Below are positions 29,036 to 37,675 of a DNA stretch of 64,000 bases, one piece after another. Numbering within the stretch: the first letter of the stretch is position 1; each line of letters begins with the position of its first letter. A program made the translations under genes and the position numbers. Under the pieces are notes generated by a model. The model was not told the DNA's origin, made no database searches, and saw only the letters and a program-made list of their open reading frames with translations. Source of the DNA: Ignavibacteriota bacterium (GTDB lineage Bacteria; Bacteroidota; Ignavibacteria; Ignavibacteriales; Ignavibacteriaceae); NCBI GenBank assembly GCA_013285425.1, contig CP053447.1:2176001-2240000 (forward strand). The letters are read 5' to 3'.

Positions 29036-30726
29036 TGAAATCAATTCTCCACATAATCAAATATAAATTATTAGTTTTCTTAAAATTAAACTCAGAAATT
29101 TCATTCGGGTATTTAGTTAAAGCAACAAGCTCATCGCTTGTTTATGGACTATTCGCCTACGGATGCTACTTTTTTACAACTAATTCAATGGAGTATTTAT
29201 TATCCGGAATTAATATCGGAATGTTTCTTTTCCACAGATTTATTTCCGTAATACTTTTTATTTTTTTTATTACAATAAATATTGGCAACATAGTAGTATC
29301 ATATTCAACGCTTTATAAATCGAAAGAAATATATTTTTTTATAAGCAAACCTATCTCATTTACAAAAATATTTATAATCAAATTTTTAGATAATTTCTTT
29401 TACAGTTCTTCAACTTTATTGCTGATTGTTGGAGCAATCATATTAGGATATGGAATATATTTTAATCTTGACTGGTATTTTTATCCGATTTCACTGATCG
29501 GAATTATTTTACCTTTTATGTTTACTGCTGGTTCACTCGGCGCAATTATTTTATTAATTGTTCTGAAACTTTCTTCGAAAATCGGGATAAAGAAAGTTTT
29601 AACTACTATCGGATTATTATACGCTGCAAGTGTGCTAAGTTACTACTTCTTAAGCAGCCCAGCAGAAACAGTACAAAAAGTTTTTGAGTATTATCCAAAT
29701 ATTGATGCCTACTTTGGTTTTCTTGATAACAGTTTTCTGAAGTTATTACCAAACTATTGGGTTTCAGATTCGCTTTTCTGGATTTCCAACGGAAGTTATG
29801 AAAGAGCTTTCCCATTTATGTATGTAAATATTCTTTCTTCAATCGCAATGTTTTTGATTGCTGTATTTTTAGCACATAAATGGTACTATAAGACCTGGTC
29901 AGAGTATTCAATATCTAATTCCACTTTCAGATTGAAATCAAATAATAAAAGAGAATCAATTTTTAATTTGAAGTCTTCATTATTGAATGGAATAAATGAA
30001 TCAATACTAAAGCGGGAGATATTATTGTTTTTCAGAGAACCAAATCAATGGATTCATTTAATCGTAATGCTTTTCTTAATTGTGATTTTTATAACAAGTA
30101 TTTCCGGTATAGATATGACAATTCTAAATGCTTACAATGATTACTTCAGGACGGCAATTTATATAGCGGTAACAATTTTTAATGTTTTCTTAATCTCTTC
30201 AATCTCAATAAGGTTTATATTTCCTTTAATAAGTCTTGAAGGTGAAACATTCTGGAAGTTACGCACGGCTCCGGTTGATTTGAAGAATTTAATATTTAAA
30301 AAGCTTTCTATTTACTTTTTAATTGTTTTTATACTTGGACAGATAATAAGTTATTTTTCCAATTTTCACTTTCCGGTTGAGCTTGCAATTATTGCTCAAC
30401 TAAATATGGCTATTATAACTATTGCTTTAGTCAGTTTAAATTTTGGGATGGGCGGAATTTTTCTAAATCTAAAAGAACGAAACGCTATAAGAATTGCATC
30501 TTCACAAGGAGCATCAATTACGTTATTGCTGAGCCTGATGTTTTTAATTTTGATTGTTGTAATTCTTTTTGTGCCTGTATTTAATTTCTTTCAGGAAATT
30601 AAAAACGGATATCAAATTTCCAAAATTAATCTGCTTACCAGCACTATGATACTCTTTATAATAGCTTCACTCAGTTCTTATTTTTTCTTAAAAGCCGGTT
30701 TTAAATCTTTACAGAGAGATATATAA
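29035..30726 (+). CDS. ABC transporter permease, ABC-2 type
   Basis: A 563-residue integral membrane protein with about twelve strongly hydrophobic segments and a soluble stretch around residues 300-335. It is coupled to the ATPase gene by TAATG. Large 12-TM permeases of this sort pair with CcmA-type ATPases in Bacteroidota and Firmicutes; some relatives export lipids or antibiotics. Nothing in the sequence gives the substrate. Confidence 0.8.
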   Translation: MKSILHIIKYKLLVFLKLNSEISFGYLVKATSSSLVYGLFAYGCYFFTTNSMEYLLSGINIGMFLFHRFISVILFIFFITINIGNIVVSYSTLYKSKEIYFFISKPISFTKIFIIKFLDNFFYSSSTLLLIVGAIILGYGIYFNLDWYFYPISLIGIILPFMFTAGSLGAIILLIVLKLSSKIGIKKVLTTIGLLYAASVLSYYFLSSPAETVQKVFEYYPNIDAYFGFLDNSFLKLLPNYWVSDSLFWISNGSYERAFPFMYVNILSSIAMFLIAVFLAHKWYYKTWSEYSISNSTFRLKSNNKRESIFNLKSSLLNGINESILKREILLFFREPNQWIHLIVMLFLIVIFITSISGIDMTILNAYNDYFRTAIYIAVTIFNVFLISSISIRFIFPLISLEGETFWKLRTAPVDLKNLIFKKLSIYFLIVFILGQIISYFSNFHFPVELAIIAQLNMAIITIALVSLNFGMGGIFLNLKERNAIRIASSQGASITLLLSLMFLILIVVILFVPVFNFFQEIKNGYQISKINLLTSTMILFIIASLSSYFFLKAGFKSLQRDI

Positions 30727-30730
30727 AAAA

Positions 30731-30763
30731 AAGAGTTCATACCTTTACACAGTACGAACTCTT
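30731..30763 (-). terminator. Intrinsic terminator of the LTD gene (minus strand)
   Basis: AAGAGTTC and TAC arms with one mismatch (AAGAGTTCATAC against GTACGAACTCTT), loop of about 9. Read on the minus strand it is followed by TTTTTTATAT, so it ends the minus-strand LTD gene. It lies only 5 bases past the plus-strand permease stop and may also shield that transcript. Confidence 0.8.
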
Positions 30764-30782
30764 AAAAAAGATTTTTGAAAGT

Positions 30783-32375
30783 TTATTTGATTAAAATCAT
30801 TTTTCTTGTAGCAGTAAAACTTTGACCATCAATTCCGATAGCTTCAATCTTGTAAAAATATATTCCGCTATTCAATCCAACTGCATCAAAACTAACAGTA
30901 TGATTTCCCGCTGCATAGTTACCATTTACAAGTTCATTTATAACCTGACCAAGTAAATTATAAACCGTAAGTTTAACTTTAGAAGCAGCAGTCAAACTGA
31001 AATTTATTTTAGTTGACGGATTAAACGGATTTGGATAGTTCTGAAATAGTTGAAACTCAGAAACTGGTTTAATTTCATCTTCAACATCTGTAGTTGAATT
31101 TGAATAACCTCTTGTTCTGGGAATTAAAATCTGCCAGTTTGCACTTCCATCAGGCAGTCTTCCAAAAGATGCTGCTGTATCAGTAATAGCAGCCATATTA
31201 ACACTATCTACCACTGTTCCGGTTGTATTTTCAAACCAAACCCACTCGCCTCCGCTGGATAAACCAAAGCCGCTTGGATCAGCATCATCAGTTATTATTA
31301 CTAAAAATCCATTAGCAGGAATAACTGAGCCGGCTGGAAATTCTTTTTTCGGTTTTGTTCCGTTCTTTCCGCCGTTATCGTAAATCTTATAACCTGTAAT
31401 GTCTATTGATGATGAAGTTGTATTGTAGATCTCAATCCAGTCTGGCTCGATTTCAGTTCCGCGTGAGAACAATTCATTTATCACTACAGAAGAAGTAACA
31501 GGAACATTTGAATAACCTCTTGTTCTGGGAATTAAAATCTGCCAGTTTTCACTTCCATCAGGCAGTCTTCCATAAGATGCTGCTGTATCAGTAACAGCAG
31601 CCATATTAACACTGTCTATCACTGTTCCGGTTGTATTTTCAAACCAAACCCACTCGCCTCCGCTGGATAAACCAAAACCGCTTGGGTCAGCATCATCAGT
31701 TATTATTACCAAAAATCCATTAGCAGGAATAACTGAGCCGGCTGGGAATTCTTTTTTGGGTTTTGTTCCGTTCTTTCCGCCGTTATCGTAAATCTTATAA
31801 CCACTAATGTCCATTGCTAAAGAAGAAGGGTTATAAATTTCAATCCAGTCTGGTTCGATTTCAGTTCCGCGTGAGAACAATTCGTTAATGACAGGCGTTA
31901 CTACAATTATAGTATTAGACGTACCTCTTGTTCTGGGAATTAAGATCTGCCAGTTTGCACTTCCATCAGGCAGTCTTCCATAAGATGCTTCAGGGTCTGT
32001 AACAGCAGCCATATTAACACTGTCTATTACTGTTCCGGTTGTATTTTCAAACCAAACCCACTCGCCTCCGCTGGATAGACCAAAACCGCTTGGGTCTGCA
32101 TCATCAGTAATTATCACCAGAAATCCTTGAGCGGGAATAACAGATCCGGAAGGAAATTCTTTTTTGGGTTTTGTTCCGTTCTTTCCGCCGTTATCATAAA
32201 TCTTATAACCAGTAATATCTATTGATGATGAAGAAGGATTATAGATTTCAATCCAGTCTGGTTCAACTGCTGTTCCGCGTGAGAACAGTTCATTGATCAA
32301 TGGAGTTTGGGCATATAAAGAACTCCATACAAAAAATGAAGAGAGAATAATGAACAAATGTGATTTGTATTTCAT
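30783..32375 (-). CDS. Secreted protein with three LTD repeats and a T9SS tail
   Basis: A 530-residue secreted protein. The signal peptide ends near YAQ. Three lamin-tail (LTD) domains follow, each opening with INELFSRGT, then EPDWIEIYN, GYKIYDNGGKNGTKPKKEF and SGGEWVWFENTTGTV; the repeat period is about 136 residues (about 408 bases), and the DNA copies are very alike. The last 90 residues are a T9SS tail (QNYPNPFNPSTKINFS ... RKMILIK). LTD domains often sit on secreted nucleases and phosphoesterases in bacteria, but no catalytic domain is present here. It lies downstream of the phosphate-type gene cluster. Shine-Dalgarno AGGAG. Confidence 0.88.
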   Translation of the reverse strand: MKYKSHLFIILSSFFVWSSLYAQTPLINELFSRGTAVEPDWIEIYNPSSSSIDITGYKIYDNGGKNGTKPKKEFPSGSVIPAQGFLVIITDDADPSGFGLSSGGEWVWFENTTGTVIDSVNMAAVTDPEASYGRLPDGSANWQILIPRTRGTSNTIIVVTPVINELFSRGTEIEPDWIEIYNPSSLAMDISGYKIYDNGGKNGTKPKKEFPAGSVIPANGFLVIITDDADPSGFGLSSGGEWVWFENTTGTVIDSVNMAAVTDTAASYGRLPDGSENWQILIPRTRGYSNVPVTSSVVINELFSRGTEIEPDWIEIYNTTSSSIDITGYKIYDNGGKNGTKPKKEFPAGSVIPANGFLVIITDDADPSGFGLSSGGEWVWFENTTGTVVDSVNMAAITDTAASFGRLPDGSANWQILIPRTRGYSNSTTDVEDEIKPVSEFQLFQNYPNPFNPSTKINFSLTAASKVKLTVYNLLGQVINELVNGNYAAGNHTVSFDAVGLNSGIYFYKIEAIGIDGQSFTATRKMILIK

Positions 32376-32408
32376 ATAAACTCCTGCACTATTATTAAAA
32401 AAATATAA

Positions 32409-33173
32409 CTAATTAGGTTTTTGGAACACATACATTTTACTATTGGAATCATTAACAACATATATTTTCTCATTTACGATTGTAATCCCTTCCCCTTTTG
32501 TAAATGGAATTTCCCACTGTTTAAGAAGCTCTCCAGTAGTTGAAAGCTTTAATATCCTTTTAGACTCATCACTAATTATCCAAATACAATTACAGATTTC
32601 ATCATAATAAATATCCGAAATATCTAAAGTGTAAGCAATGGTTCTTCGCCAAAGTTCTTTTTTGTTCAAATATTTCAATATCATCTGCGGATTTTTTTCA
32701 TTTATAATATACAACTCATTGGTTGATATATTAAAAGAGATTCCTTCAAGTGAATGATTATCAGAAGCGGCAACATTTACACTGAATGAGGCAATTTTGT
32801 TTCCTGATAAATCAAATGTTGTAACAAGTTTCTTCTTCTCTTCTACAACGTAAATTGTATCGCAATTCTTTGAAAGTGTTATTCCTTCCATATCCGAACC
32901 AGAAGCCGGAATAATATTTAATATTGCTCCATTAAAGTCTATTTCATAGATATCTGGTTTACCGTCTGATACGACCATAAGAGTATTATTCTTCGAATTG
33001 TATGCAATACCGGATGGTTCAGGAATATTTAACTCAATTTCTTCGAGCGGGAATATTTTATTAATTGTTTCCTTTTCTGGTATAACAAAAGGATTATCCC
33101 TTGAACAACCTGGTAAAAAAATCATAAGCGAAGATATAAATAACAAAAAAGAGAATAACGATTTATTTAACAT
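32409..33173 (-). CDS. Lipoprotein of the SdiA-regulated/YjiK beta-propeller type
   Basis: A 254-residue lipoprotein with lipobox FLPGC, then SRDNPFV. The body shows propeller repeats of the YjiK/SdiA-regulated type: EPSGIAYNSKNNTLMVVSD, DMEGITLSKNCDTIYVVEE, SLEGISFNISTNELYIINE and GEGITIVNEKIYVVND. I start it at the ATG at 33173, because a longer frame to 33281 would read through the upstream hairpin and lacks a signal peptide. The residues after the lipobox (CSRDNPFV) match those of the next protein upstream (CSRDEPFV), so the two probably share an anchor segment by descent. Some propellers of this shape are phytase-like, but I see no phytase site. Confidence 0.75.
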   Translation of the reverse strand: MLNKSLFSFLLFISSLMIFLPGCSRDNPFVIPEKETINKIFPLEEIELNIPEPSGIAYNSKNNTLMVVSDGKPDIYEIDFNGAILNIIPASGSDMEGITLSKNCDTIYVVEEKKKLVTTFDLSGNKIASFSVNVAASDNHSLEGISFNISTNELYIINEKNPQMILKYLNKKELWRRTIAYTLDISDIYYDEICNCIWIISDESKRILKLSTTGELLKQWEIPFTKGEGITIVNEKIYVVNDSNSKMYVFQKPN

Positions 33174-33192
33174 TTCAATACCATTAAAATGA

Positions 33193-33219
33193 AGAGAACC
33201 AAACAATGTTTGGTTCTCT
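33193..33219 (-). terminator. Hairpin between two lipoprotein genes
   Basis: AGAGAACCAAAC - AAT - GTTTGGTTCTCT, a perfect 12-base stem with a 3-base loop. On the minus strand it follows the stop at 33233 and is succeeded by CTTCATTTTAATGG, a weak T-run. It may end part of the transcription of the LTD lipoprotein gene and lower expression of the next gene. Confidence 0.65.
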
Positions 33220-33232
33220 AAAAACAGCAACA

Positions 33233-34153
33233 CTATTGATGGTTTGGTGCGCCCTTGGTAATTGTACTTAATATCTGCCAATTTGTACTTCCATCCGGAT
33301 ATCTTCCATAAGACTGAGTAACATCCATTGATAGAAAATCAACATTATCGATTACAGTTCCGCTGGCATTTTCAAACCAAACAGATTCTCCGCCGCTAGA
33401 TAATCCAAAACCGCTCGCATCAGCATCATCTGTAACAATTACATAAAAGCCATTTGCCGGTATAAATGTACCTGCAGGAAATTCTTTTTTAGGTTTGGAA
33501 CCACTATTTCCACCGCTATCATAAATCTTATATCCGGACAAATCTACCTGAACAGGATTTGGATTATAAATTTCAATCCAATCAGGGTCATTTACTGTAC
33601 CTCTGGAATAAATTTCATTCATAACTAAAGGAAGAACTGCACCACCACCACTGCCGTTGGATGCTCCTTTAGTTGGTGGAGAAAGTTTTTCCCAATTATC
33701 AGATCCATCAGGTTTTCTTCCATAGGAAGTATCAACTCCAAGTGCAGGGAAAGTAATATTATCAATAACAGTTCCATCTGATTTTTCCAGCCAAATTTGT
33801 TCACCGCCTGCTGATAAACCAAAACCGCTGTCAGTAGTATCATCAACAATAATTACTAACAATCCGCCGGCAGGTATAATTGTTCCTGCAGGAAATTCTT
33901 TCTTAGGTTTTGTACCGGATTGTCCGCCATTATCATAAATTTTATATCCGCTAATGTCTTTAGAAGTATTATCCGGATTATATATTTCGACCCAATCTTC
34001 GTTACCAACTGTACCTCTTGAATATATTTCATTAATCTTGATATCAGGCGCTGCCGGTGGAGGCGGCGGCGGAGCAACAAATGGTTCGTCTCTTGAACAA
34101 GATAAAAATATACATGAAGTTATTATAAATATTGCAAAAATAATTTTTTTCAT
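33233..34153 (-). CDS. Lipoprotein with two LTD domains
   Basis: A 306-residue surface or periplasmic lipoprotein: lipobox FLSC, then SRDEPFVAPPPPPPAAP, a proline linker. Two lamin-tail domains follow, each with INEIYSRGT or MNEIYSRGT, DWVEIYNP or DWIEIYNP, GYKIYD-GG, KPKKEFPAG, GFGLS-GGE and SYGR-PDGS. The LTD units are close relatives of the three in the 30783 gene. There is no T9SS tail. Start supported by AAGGAG. It follows the porin gene after 19 bases, so it is likely in the same transcript. Confidence 0.87.
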   Translation of the reverse strand: MKKIIFAIFIITSCIFLSCSRDEPFVAPPPPPPAAPDIKINEIYSRGTVGNEDWVEIYNPDNTSKDISGYKIYDNGGQSGTKPKKEFPAGTIIPAGGLLVIIVDDTTDSGFGLSAGGEQIWLEKSDGTVIDNITFPALGVDTSYGRKPDGSDNWEKLSPPTKGASNGSGGGAVLPLVMNEIYSRGTVNDPDWIEIYNPNPVQVDLSGYKIYDSGGNSGSKPKKEFPAGTFIPANGFYVIVTDDADASGFGLSSGGESVWFENASGTVIDNVDFLSMDVTQSYGRYPDGSTNWQILSTITKGAPNHQ

Positions 34154-34172
34154 TTTTTTCTCCTTAAAAAAT

Positions 34173-35450
34173 TTAAAATGCTGCCTGAACTCTCATTTGA
34201 ATAAACGAGAAGTCATCATCACCTATAAGATTACCTTTTCTAGTTGCAAATTGATCATGATTAACCATAGAATAATTAAACTGAAGTTTAATATTTGTAT
34301 TAGGATAGTAATTAAGCCCAAGCATTAATTGATTTGCCTGTCCGCCTTTTACACCGGCATCAAGATCATTAAGATTGGTTACACTGTAGCGTGCTGCTAA
34401 TTCAAAAGCTCCAAACGAATTTTTCGGTGCTTCGATAGGACCAACTTCTCCTTCATCAACATAATAATATCTGTTTTCACCGGTAATCACCCAGCATGCT
34501 GTTACATATCCGCCTTTAAGATTTACTGTCGGATTGCCGTACCATCTATAAATACTTGTGCCAAGGAATTCAGATTGCAAAAGGAATGGACCTTTTATAA
34601 ATAAAAATTCAAACCCGTATCTATCATAATAATTTACATTGGAGATATCGCCGGTATGAAGAAATTTAGGATTGAATACGTATGATTCTACTCTTGCATT
34701 CATTTCAATTGTGTTTGCTCTCATATCGGATACTACATCAGGAATTTTATATGAATATGCCAAACCAAAGTGCAGGTTATCTCCAAAATTATTTATCGGA
34801 GCTACCGAAGCCCTTATATTTGCAGAGAAAGTCTCATCTCTCTGACCTTTATCAATTCTGGTTCCAGTTTCATGCCCCATAACTGCTGCAGTAACCTGTG
34901 CAAAGTCTGTCCAATATCTTGCGGAAACTCCAACTCTTCTGCCCAATGCCATTGCGTTTGTTATGGCAGATCTTTCCAGAAATGGCAACAATCTTGAGCT
35001 ATTAAGTCTTTCCATTCCAAACGGTTCTTTAAAGTTACCGGCTTGAATAGCAAGATTAAATTTTGGGAAAGTATATTTTACCCATGCATCTCTAAGTTTA
35101 ATCTGGGATTTGGTATCCACAGCTTCATTTAAGCCCATATCAACTTCAGCCTGCCAGTTTTTCCACAGTTGTGTTTTCAAAGCAAAAGTTACACGTCTGA
35201 AATGAGTACCATTACTTAAAGCATTTTTGTTTTCAAAGTACATAGCTCCATCAAACTGGATTCTTGCATCGAACCACCAGCTGAAATTTCCATCATCAGA
35301 TTTAAATAGCAGTTTACCATTGCGAACTTCACCACCAAGCGGTACCTTCTGAGATCCACCCGGAACTTCCTGAGCAAGGATGTTTATGGTGCTGATGAAG
35401 AAGAAAAGAATTAAGCCAAATACTTTGAAGTTTCTTTTATTATTTTTCAT
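34173..35450 (-). CDS. Phosphate-selective porin O/P-type outer-membrane protein
   Basis: A 425-residue outer-membrane barrel of the OprP/OprO family. After the signal peptide come GKLLFKSDDGNFSWWFDARIQFDGAMYF and FRRVTFALKTQLWKNWQAEVDMGL, then IQAGNFKEPFGMERLNSSRLLPFLERS and GRRVGVSARYW, all strongly characteristic of the family; it ends in an aromatic residue (QAAF), the usual barrel signal. OprP is a phosphate or polyphosphate channel, but in Bacteroidota the family also passes other anions. The neighbouring PiT and DUF47 genes make a phosphate role likely here. Shine-Dalgarno GGAG. Confidence 0.88.
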   Translation of the reverse strand: MKNNKRNFKVFGLILFFFISTINILAQEVPGGSQKVPLGGEVRNGKLLFKSDDGNFSWWFDARIQFDGAMYFENKNALSNGTHFRRVTFALKTQLWKNWQAEVDMGLNEAVDTKSQIKLRDAWVKYTFPKFNLAIQAGNFKEPFGMERLNSSRLLPFLERSAITNAMALGRRVGVSARYWTDFAQVTAAVMGHETGTRIDKGQRDETFSANIRASVAPINNFGDNLHFGLAYSYKIPDVVSDMRANTIEMNARVESYVFNPKFLHTGDISNVNYYDRYGFEFLFIKGPFLLQSEFLGTSIYRWYGNPTVNLKGGYVTACWVITGENRYYYVDEGEVGPIEAPKNSFGAFELAARYSVTNLNDLDAGVKGGQANQLMLGLNYYPNTNIKLQFNYSMVNHDQFATRKGNLIGDDDFSFIQMRVQAAF

Positions 35451-35484
35451 TTTTTCTCCATTAAATTGATATTAATAAATAATT

Positions 35485-36978
35485 CTAATTATGTGATTTA
35501 TTTGTTTTTTTTATTCTAAATAACTGTTCTATGATTAATTTTTTATCTTCATTTTTTTTATCAGTTAATTTATCTCCAGTGTTCTGCCATAAGTTATTAG
35601 CCTGAAAAACATCTTTTTCAAAATCAATTTTATGTGAATAACTTTTTGAATGAAGAGACTTAAGAAAATCAATTTCCATCTTGGAATATTCCGGTGAGTG
35701 TAATCTGCTGTTTATAAGATTAGAATCAACAACAAAACTGTCAATCAGAGAATATGCAAATATGCTGTATATCTGTTCATTGGTATAGTTATTTCTTTGC
35801 AGAATTTCGTTTCGAAATTCTCGCTTATTAAAAAATCTTTTATCTGATAAATCTTTAATCTTATCTGCATTTATTCCTTCTGACTCTAACTTGATAATTA
35901 CAGAATTTGTTATTTCGTAAGGTTCAGGAATCACAACAGTCTGTTCAAAAACATTTTGTATAAAGAAAAGTGATATAACCGTTATTATAGCTGCTGTTAC
36001 CGGTGCAACAGCCCATCCTACGACCATTCTGCCAAGAACTTTAAAATTTATAGAATGAGGATCCTTTGCCAAACCTGTTCCAATAATTGCCCCGATAAAT
36101 GCCTGAGTTATTGAAAGCGGAACAAGCGGAATTGTTGGTAAATTATTTTCTAATAAAAACTGTTCAAGCCTTTGTGAAGTAAATAGAAAGAGCACAATAA
36201 TCTCGGCTGAAATTGCTACAAGTCCTGTAATTGGTGATATCTTAGTAAAATCTTCACCAACAGTATCCATTACATTAGTACCATAAGTAAAAATTCCGAC
36301 TGCGATTGCTGCTCCGCCAAAGAAAAATAATTGCTGCTCTCCATTTAAAGTAAAAACGCTGCCTACATTCAAATCCTGAAGATGTGCTGAATCAACAAAC
36401 ATCCCCATTACATTAGCAATATTATTTGCCCCAAAAGAATATGCAGCTAATGCACCGGCAATAATAAGTCCAATGCGTGTATAGCTATCAAGTTCTAAAA
36501 GATGGATTTTCCATTTGAGTACAGTATTCTTAACGATTTTAAATAATATAAAACCAAATATTGCAGCTATAACCGGTGATGCAACCCAACTGGATAAGAT
36601 TTTGTAAAGGGCATTATTATCAGTTGGCGATCCAGTGAACAAATTCCAGCCGATAATTCCACCCAATATTACCTGAGATGATGAAACCAGTACTTTTGCA
36701 CGTATCATCAAAATAATGGAGATACCTACAGCAACTGCAACTGCAAAACTTCCGGCTAAAGCATTCACTGATCCAAGATCGGTTAGTGTTTCGGTTGTTC
36801 CTGCACCGCTGATAACAGATCCAAGCACAACAAAAATACCGGCAATAATAGCAGCAGTTCTGAACTTGACCATCTTAGAAATAACTGCGGTACCAAAAAG
36901 GTTTGCAGCATTATTTGCACCTGCAGCCCAGCCAAGGAACAAAGCACTTGATATAAAAAACCATACTGAAATATTCAA
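35485..36978 (-). CDS. pitA: PiT-family inorganic phosphate transporter with long C-terminal extension
   Basis: A 497-residue permease of the PiT family, moving phosphate with a cation. The two family signatures are AAGANNAANLFGTAV near residue 20 and YSFGANNIANVMG near 182, one in each half of the inverted duplication. About ten membrane segments end near residue 360; beyond this lies a soluble, charged extension of about 130 residues not usual in PiT proteins. The start is a TTG at 36978, with GGAG formed by the last codons of the DUF47 gene, whose stop is 2 bases away, so the two are coupled. DUF47-PiT pairs are a known arrangement. Confidence 0.92.
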   Translation of the reverse strand: MNISVWFFISSALFLGWAAGANNAANLFGTAVISKMVKFRTAAIIAGIFVVLGSVISGAGTTETLTDLGSVNALAGSFAVAVAVGISIILMIRAKVLVSSSQVILGGIIGWNLFTGSPTDNNALYKILSSWVASPVIAAIFGFILFKIVKNTVLKWKIHLLELDSYTRIGLIIAGALAAYSFGANNIANVMGMFVDSAHLQDLNVGSVFTLNGEQQLFFFGGAAIAVGIFTYGTNVMDTVGEDFTKISPITGLVAISAEIIVLFLFTSQRLEQFLLENNLPTIPLVPLSITQAFIGAIIGTGLAKDPHSINFKVLGRMVVGWAVAPVTAAIITVISLFFIQNVFEQTVVIPEPYEITNSVIIKLESEGINADKIKDLSDKRFFNKREFRNEILQRNNYTNEQIYSIFAYSLIDSFVVDSNLINSRLHSPEYSKMEIDFLKSLHSKSYSHKIDFEKDVFQANNLWQNTGDKLTDKKNEDKKLIIEQLFRIKKTNKSHN

Positions 36979-36980
36979 TT

Positions 36981-37619
36981 CTACTCCAGCCTTTTAATTA
37001 TTGCAATTGATAATCTATCACAAACATCTTCAGACTGTTCAGCTATTCTTTCTATATGAAATGCGAAGTAGCGGATATGAATCTTGAAACTTAAATCATT
37101 ATCAGTCCTGTAGATAGTACGTTTTATTTTCTCTGCAATCTTATTAGTTTCTTTTTTATAAAACTGAACCTTGGTTACATAATCCCGGACAGCATCAATA
37201 TTTCTGAAATAAGACCTTATACCGCTCACTGTATTCTCGAGACAAGAGATTGAGCTATCAGCAAGCTCCAAAAAACCGGGTTTAAGTTCATTTATTATAG
37301 TTGGGATCTCAACTGAGAATTCAAGCAGAGTATCAGTAGTAATGTTTAATGCTTTATCACAGCTTTCCAATAATCCTAATACATCTCCGCGTGCTTCAGG
37401 AATAAGAGTTCTGGTATAAAGTTTTATCTCAATGTTCCTTCTTAAATCATCTGCACTTTCTTCGATCTTTCTTAAATCTTTAAGATGACTTTCAAATTCA
37501 GTCATCTGATTATCAAGATAGCATTTAATACCGAGTTTAAATACTAGTCCGCCCTTTACAACTAAATCAAGATATTCTTCAATTTGTATCTCGAGTTTTC
37601 TGGTTTTCTTTAAAAACAT
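36981..37619 (-). CDS. DUF47-family PhoU-like protein
   Basis: A 212-residue all-helical cytoplasmic protein of the DUF47/TIGR00153 group, related to PhoU and thought to modulate PiT transporters. Typical are the ESADDLRRNIEIKLYTRTLIPEARGDVLGLLE segment near residue 50 and the E/D-rich HIERIAEQSEDVCDRLSIA end, which in PhoU binds metal clusters. Start preceded by AAGGA. It is directly followed by, and coupled to, the PiT gene. Confidence 0.93.
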   Translation of the reverse strand: MFLKKTRKLEIQIEEYLDLVVKGGLVFKLGIKCYLDNQMTEFESHLKDLRKIEESADDLRRNIEIKLYTRTLIPEARGDVLGLLESCDKALNITTDTLLEFSVEIPTIINELKPGFLELADSSISCLENTVSGIRSYFRNIDAVRDYVTKVQFYKKETNKIAEKIKRTIYRTDNDLSFKIHIRYFAFHIERIAEQSEDVCDRLSIAIIKRLE

Positions 37620-37642
37620 TTTTTTATTCCTTAAAAAGATTA

Positions 37643-37662
37643 ACTATGTATCGAAACATAGT
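37643..37662 (-). terminator. Small hairpin between SLC13 and DUF47 genes
   Basis: ACTATGT - 6-base loop - ACATAGT, then on the minus strand TAATCTTTTTAAGG. A short stem with a modest T-run; it could weaken read-through between the two genes or be chance. Confidence 0.4.
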
Positions 37663-37675
37663 ATAATTTATATTA

